Assembly (NCBI RefSeq): GCF_014205335.1
Contig: NZ_JACHNH010000001.1
Span: forward strand, 310,001-374,000
From: Amorphoplanes digitatis
GTDB taxonomy: Bacteria; Actinomycetota; Actinomycetes; Mycobacteriales; Micromonosporaceae
Length of the DNA: 64,000 nt
Direction: 5' to 3'
Part shown: piece after piece, positions 60,706-64,000 of the stretch
Layout: every line of letters starts with the position of its first letter
Position numbering within the stretch: the first letter of the stretch is position 1
Translations under genes and position numbers: made by a program
Notes under the pieces: generated by a model
The model's input: only the letters and a program-made list of their open reading frames with translations
The model's database searches: none
Told to the model about the DNA's origin: nothing

Positions 60706-61686
60706 ATGGGCAGCATCGTCGCGGAGAACCGTAAGAGTTTGATGCTTTTCTCCGGCCAGGGCTTCCCCGAGCTGGCGGAGGAGATCGGACGGGTGCTCGG
60801 CGTCGCGCCGACCCCGTCGGATTCGTATGAGTTCGCCAACGGCGAGATCTTCGTCCGGTTCAAGGACTCGGTGCGGGGCTCGGACGCGTTCGTCGTCCAG
60901 TCGGTCACCGAGGGCGTGAACCGGTGGGTCATGGAGACCCTGATCATGATCGACGCGCTGAAGCGCGGGTCGGCGAAGCGGATCACGGTGGTCCTGCCGT
61001 TCTATCCGTACTCGCGGCAGGACAAGAAGCACCGCGGCCGGGAGCCGATCTCGGCCCGCCTGGTCGCCGACCTGCTGAAGACCGCCGGCGCCGACCGGAT
61101 CCTGACGGTCGACCTGCACACCGCGCAGATTCAGGGCTTCTTCGACGGCCCGGTGGATCACCTGTTCGCGATGGACATCCTCGCCGAGCACGTGATGCGC
61201 AAGTTCGCGGGCCGGCCGATGACGGTCGTGGCGCCGGACTCGGGCCGGGTGCGGGTGGCGGAGCGGTGGACCGACCGGCTGGGCGGCTGCCCGCTGGCCT
61301 TCATCCACAAGACGCGTGACCCGCTGAAGCCGAACCAGGTGGTGGCGAACCGGGTCGTCGGCGAGGTCGAGGGCCGGGTCTGCCTGATCGTCGACGACAT
61401 GATCGACACTGGTGGCACCATTACGAAGGCGGCGGACATCCTGTTCGACTCGGGTGCCGCCGACGTGATCGTCGCCTCCACGCACGCGCTGCTGTCGGAT
61501 CCGGCGACGGAGCGACTCAAGAACAGCCGGATCAGCGAGCTGGTGGTGACGAACACGCTGCCGCTTCCGCCCGAGAAGCAGCTGGACAAGATCACTGTGC
61601 TGTCGATCGCTCCGCTGCTCGCCCGGGCGATCCGGGAGGTCTTCGACGACGGCTCGGTGACCACGCTCTTCGGTGGCCTGAGCTGA
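60706..61686 (+). CDS. prs: ribose-phosphate pyrophosphokinase
   Basis: The 326-residue enzyme makes PRPP from ribose-5-phosphate and ATP. It has FVVQSVTEGVNRWVMETLIM, VLPFYPYSRQDKKHRGREPI, VTVDLHTAQIQGFFDGPVDH, VVAPDSGRVRVAE, and CLIVDDMIDTGGTITKAADI (PRPP loop). The ribosome site is GGAGCGGA. A promoter with TAATAC near 60658 is plausible. It is normally followed by rplY, as here. Confidence 0.95.
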   Translation: MGSIVAENRKSLMLFSGQGFPELAEEIGRVLGVAPTPSDSYEFANGEIFVRFKDSVRGSDAFVVQSVTEGVNRWVMETLIMIDALKRGSAKRITVVLPFYPYSRQDKKHRGREPISARLVADLLKTAGADRILTVDLHTAQIQGFFDGPVDHLFAMDILAEHVMRKFAGRPMTVVAPDSGRVRVAERWTDRLGGCPLAFIHKTRDPLKPNQVVANRVVGEVEGRVCLIVDDMIDTGGTITKAADILFDSGAADVIVASTHALLSDPATERLKNSRISELVVTNTLPLPPEKQLDKITVLSIAPLLARAIREVFDDGSVTTLFGGLS

Positions 61687-61994
61687 TACTCCGCGCGGCT
61701 CCGGTGCGCCCGCAAGGGCGCTGAGCTGGGCCTGCAAGTTGCATCATCAGAGTGAAATTTTCACAGGGAGGGTCATCCGACCGGACCCGCCGGTTTACCT
61801 GTCAACGCGGCAGGTAAGCTGGTCCGGTTGCCACGGCGAGGGTGCCACGCGGTCTGCTGCAATTCGCGGATTTCGCTTGAGGCACCGTGATCGACGCGGT
61901 GCTCCGGGCCTGTGCCCGTGCGCCCCTTCGCCGAGCGCCGATTGCCCGCAGCACGCCGACTTTCACGCCGCCCAACGTTTTCAGGAGTTTCCCC
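61687..61994. other. 308-bp leader region before rplY
   Basis: No gene is seen. TAAGCT near 61814 may be the -10 of rplY, which would give an approximately 175-base leader with a site CAGGAG before the GTG. No known riboswitch was recognised. Confidence 0.4.
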
Positions 61995-62633
61995 GTGTCC
62001 GAGGTAAAGATCAGCGCCGAGCCCCGTACCGAGTTCGGCAAGGGTGGTGCCCGCCGCACGCGCCGGGCCGGCCTCGTGCCCGCCGTGCTGTACGGCCACG
62101 GCGAAGCCCCCGTCCACATCGCGCTCCCCGCCCGTGAGTTCGCCGCGGCGATCCGCCACGGCGGCCTCAACCAGGTCTTCACGATCGACGTCGTCGGCGG
62201 CACCGGCGCGACGCTGGCCCTGCCGAAGGCGATCCAGCGTGACCCGATCAAGGACACCTACGAGCACGTCGACCTGATCATCGTCAAGCGTGGCGAGAAG
62301 GTCCAGGTCGACGTCCCGGTGACGCTGGTCGGCGACGCCGCCCGCAACACCCTTGTCGTCACCGAGTCGAACACGCTGGCCGTGGTCGCCGAGGCGATGC
62401 ACCTGCCGAGCGGCTTCGAGGTCTCGATCGAGGGCCTGGAGGCCGGTTCGCAGATCACCGCCGGCGACGTGACCCTGCCGAAGGGCACCGAGCTGGCCGT
62501 CGACCCCGACTTCGTGCTGGCGATCGTCTCCGCGGCGCAGACCGCCGAGCAGCTCGAGGGCGACACCGGCGCCGGCGCCGGCGAGGCCGCCGAGACTGAG
62601 GCCGCCGAGGGCACCGAGGAATCCGCTTCCTGA
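61995..62633 (+). CDS. rplY: 50S ribosomal protein L25/general stress protein Ctc
   Basis: From the GTG at 61995 (site CAGGAG) the protein is 212 residues. It has VKISAEPRTEFGKGGARRTR, RAGLVPAVLYGHGEAPVHI, and the CTC-type C-terminal domain (VQVDVPVTLVGDA; LPSGFEVSIEGLEAGSQITA). It binds 5S rRNA. The tail is acidic (GEAAETEAAEGTEESAS). The longer upstream frame is not used. Confidence 0.93.
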   Translation: MSEVKISAEPRTEFGKGGARRTRRAGLVPAVLYGHGEAPVHIALPAREFAAAIRHGGLNQVFTIDVVGGTGATLALPKAIQRDPIKDTYEHVDLIIVKRGEKVQVDVPVTLVGDAARNTLVVTESNTLAVVAEAMHLPSGFEVSIEGLEAGSQITAGDVTLPKGTELAVDPDFVLAIVSAAQTAEQLEGDTGAGAGEAAETEAAEGTEESAS

Positions 62634-62654
62634 CCCGAAGAACCGCGATCTGCA

Positions 62655-62687
62655 GGGAAAGTGCCGGCCGGCACTTTCCCTCTTTTC
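62655..62687 (+). terminator. rho-independent terminator after rplY
   Basis: GGGAAAGTGCC and GGCACTTTCCC pair around a GGCC centre (perfect palindrome 62655-62680), followed by TCTTTTC. Confidence 0.88.
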
Positions 62688-62716
62688 GTAGGGGGCCGAC
62701 ATGAGGGGGCTCAGTA

Positions 62717-63304
62717 ATGACCGACGACGCACCGTGGCTGGTGGTCGGCCTCGGCAACCCGGGGCGGGAGTACGCCGGTAACCGGCACAACGTCGGGTTC
62801 ATGGTGGCCGACCTGCTCGGATCGCGGCTGGGCGGCAAGTTCGGCCGGCACAAGCGCGCGGTGGCCGAGGTGGCCGAGGGCCGGCTGGGCTTCGGCGGCC
62901 CGAAGCTGATCCTGGCCAAGCCGCTGACGTTCATGAACCTGGCGGGCGCGCCGGTGGCCGCGCTGAGCCAGTTCTTCAAGGTGCCGGTGGAGCACGTGAT
63001 CGCCGTGCACGACGAGCTCGACGTGCCGTACGGGCAGGTGCGTGCGAAGCGCGGCGGCGGCGAGGGCGGCCACAACGGGCTGCGCTCGATGTCGAGGTCG
63101 CTGGGGAGCAAGGAGTACGCGCGGGTCCGCGTCGGCATCGGCCGGCCGCCGGGGCGGCAGGATCCGGCCGACTACGTGCTCTCGGACTTCTCCGGCGTGG
63201 AGCGCAAGGAGCTGGACTTCCTGGTCGACCGGTCCGCCGACGTGGTGGAGGCGGTCGTGCTCGAGGGTGTGGAGTGGGCGCAGAACAAATACCACGGAAG
63301 TTGA
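62717..63304 (+). CDS. pth: peptidyl-tRNA hydrolase
   Basis: The 195-residue enzyme recycles stalled peptidyl-tRNA. It has [20 protein letters not shown] (catalytic His), [40 protein letters not shown] (Asp), [14 protein letters not shown] and RVRVGIGRP. The length is typical. It lies after the rplY terminator, so it has its own promoter or reads through. Confidence 0.95.
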   Translation: MTDDAPWLVVGLGNPGREYAGNRHNVGFMVADLLGSRLGGKFGRHKRAVAEVAEGRLGFGGPKLILAKPLTFMNLAGAPVAALSQFFKVPVEHVIAVHDELDVPYGQVRAKRGGGEGGHNGLRSMSRSLGSKEYARVRVGIGRPPGRQDPADYVLSDFSGVERKELDFLVDRSADVVEAVVLEGVEWAQNKYHGS

Positions 63305-63307
63305 TGG

Positions 63308-63353
63308 AAGGCGGGCGAATCGGATAGATACTTTCATCCGTCTTGTCCGCCTT
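63308..63353 (+). terminator. imperfect hairpin after pth
   Basis: AAGGCGGGC pairs with GTCCGCCTT (one G-U) around a long loop that itself contains CGGAT/ATCCG. TTTCG follows. It lies a few bases after the stop. Confidence 0.5.
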
Positions 63354-63395
63354 TCGATCCCGTGACGCCTCCCGCTCTGACGCGTTGGTCACGTA

Positions 63396-63414
63396 GCGCA
63401 CCGAAACGGTGCGC
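63396..63414. promoter_or_regulatory. hairpin or operator before the glycosylphosphotransferase gene
   Basis: GCGCACCG and CGGTGCGC form a perfect inverted repeat with an AAA spacer, 27 bases upstream of the GTG at 63441. It is placed between promoter and ribosome site, so it could be an operator or attenuator. Confidence 0.4.
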
Positions 63415-63440
63415 ACACGTGCGGTGCGGGGGAGGTTCGG

Positions 63441-64000
63441 GTGCAACAGGACCTGTCCGAGGGCCACGAGGCGGCGCTCAACGAGCCGACGGTGCTTCTG
63501 CCGACGGTGCGGGTAGGCGACGCCCCGCAGGCGGAGCAGTACCCGGACAACCACGGCCCAGCCAATCATCCGCCGACCAACCAGGGCCCGCGCGCGCACC
63601 GGCCGCTGCCGAACCGGTCCCGCAACGCGAAGATCGTGTCGCCGGCCCGGCTGGGCGGCGAGGCCGCCGACAACGCCGCGCCGCTGGCCGGCGCCGGCGG
63701 GCTCATCCTGACCGAGCAGGCCCGCAACCAGGCCATCGACCGGCTCTGGTCGGCCGAGCCCAACCGGTCGTCCGCCGCGCGGCCGGCCACCCGGCCCTTC
63801 GTCCGGGTACGCGGCCGGCACGCGGCGATGTCCCGGCGTCAGTGCTGGGAGCGGCGCTACGTGCGCACCCTGGTCGCGAGCGACCTGCTGGCGGGCATCG
63901 CCGCGGGCGCGGTGACGTTCGGGCTGCGCTTCGGCGACGAGGTGACCACCTACAACCGCTGGTACCTGCTGCTGTCGGCGCTGCTGCCGGTGGTGCTGCT
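63441..64000 (+). CDS. polyprenyl glycosylphosphotransferase, N-terminal part (cut by window end)
   Basis: GTG at 63441 behind GGGGGAGG opens a frame that runs past the window end (186 codons visible). The first 125 residues are disordered (QQDLSEGHEAALNEPTVLLP at the start). A basic R-Y segment follows: CWERRYVRTLVASDLLAGIA, then the first two membrane helices (LAGIAAGAVTFGLRF and WYLLLSALLPVVL). This matches the N-terminal topology of WcaJ-type sugar transferases that start exopolysaccharide on undecaprenyl phosphate. The catalytic domain is outside the window. Confidence 0.7.
   Translation, partial: MQQDLSEGHEAALNEPTVLLPTVRVGDAPQAEQYPDNHGPANHPPTNQGPRAHRPLPNRSRNAKIVSPARLGGEAADNAAPLAGAGGLILTEQARNQAIDRLWSAEPNRSSAARPATRPFVRVRGRHAAMSRRQCWERRYVRTLVASDLLAGIAAGAVTFGLRFGDEVTTYNRWYLLLSALLPVVL

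Overview
The window reads as chromosomal DNA of a high-GC actinobacterium. Signs are GTG starts, leaderless -10/start-codon fusions, and actinobacterial families (Rv2578c-type radical SAM, DUF6758, SepX/GlpR, DUF2231, DUF4383). The LamG/ricin/Rhs protein and the intergenic GC-rich tandem repeats suggest Micromonosporaceae, perhaps Actinoplanes. The genus is inference, not proof.

Layout. (1) 1-5.2 kb: the end of an FxsB-type peptide maturase, an intein-split radical SAM gene with a LexA-like box, thioredoxin and a SpoU-type rRNA/tRNA methyltransferase. (2) 5.2-13.5 kb: small conserved genes: DUF6758, a 52-residue membrane peptide, a PH-domain protein, a PHP phosphoesterase, MarC, a RecB-like nuclease, an MpaB-like oxygenase, a Fur regulator and DUF2231. 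(3) 13.4-21.6 kb: a core block (SAF protein, FmdB, 5-formyl-THF cyclo-ligase, diguanylate cyclase, galU-glp/moeA-rimJ-sepX/glpR), ending in tRNA-Ala(CGC). (4) 21.8-43.4 kb: an accessory block: a secreted Cys-repeat/Ig protein, a BMP-like protein, an 11.5-kb Rhs/WapA-like polymorphic toxin with its candidate immunity gene, a metallophosphoesterase, a VOC protein, a GAF/pseudo-histidine-kinase protein, and a polysaccharide deacetylase-glycosyltransferase fusion. (5) 43.9-63.3 kb: a core block that I recall as matching, in gene content, the M. tuberculosis pmt-rsmI-metG-tatD-rsmA-ispE and glmU-prs-rplY-pth regions, with a desaturase-TetR pair and tRNA-Gln(TTG). (6) From 63.4 kb: the start of a polyprenyl glycosylphosphotransferase cut by the window end.

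How the genes work together. galU supplies UDP-glucose. Glp and SepX/GlpR probably form a membrane-linked division module. glmU, prs and ispE feed wall and isoprenoid precursors; metG, rsmA, rsmI, rplY and pth serve translation. The Rhs protein is predicted to display or deliver a C-terminal deaminase-like toxin released by a HINT domain, with self-protection from the overlapping downstream gene. Two separate HINT-fold elements occur here: a splicing intein in the radical SAM cluster motif and a pretoxin HINT in the Rhs protein.

Many intergenic gaps hold degenerate GC-rich tandem repeats instead of genes. Strong GC hairpins separate most convergent gene pairs.
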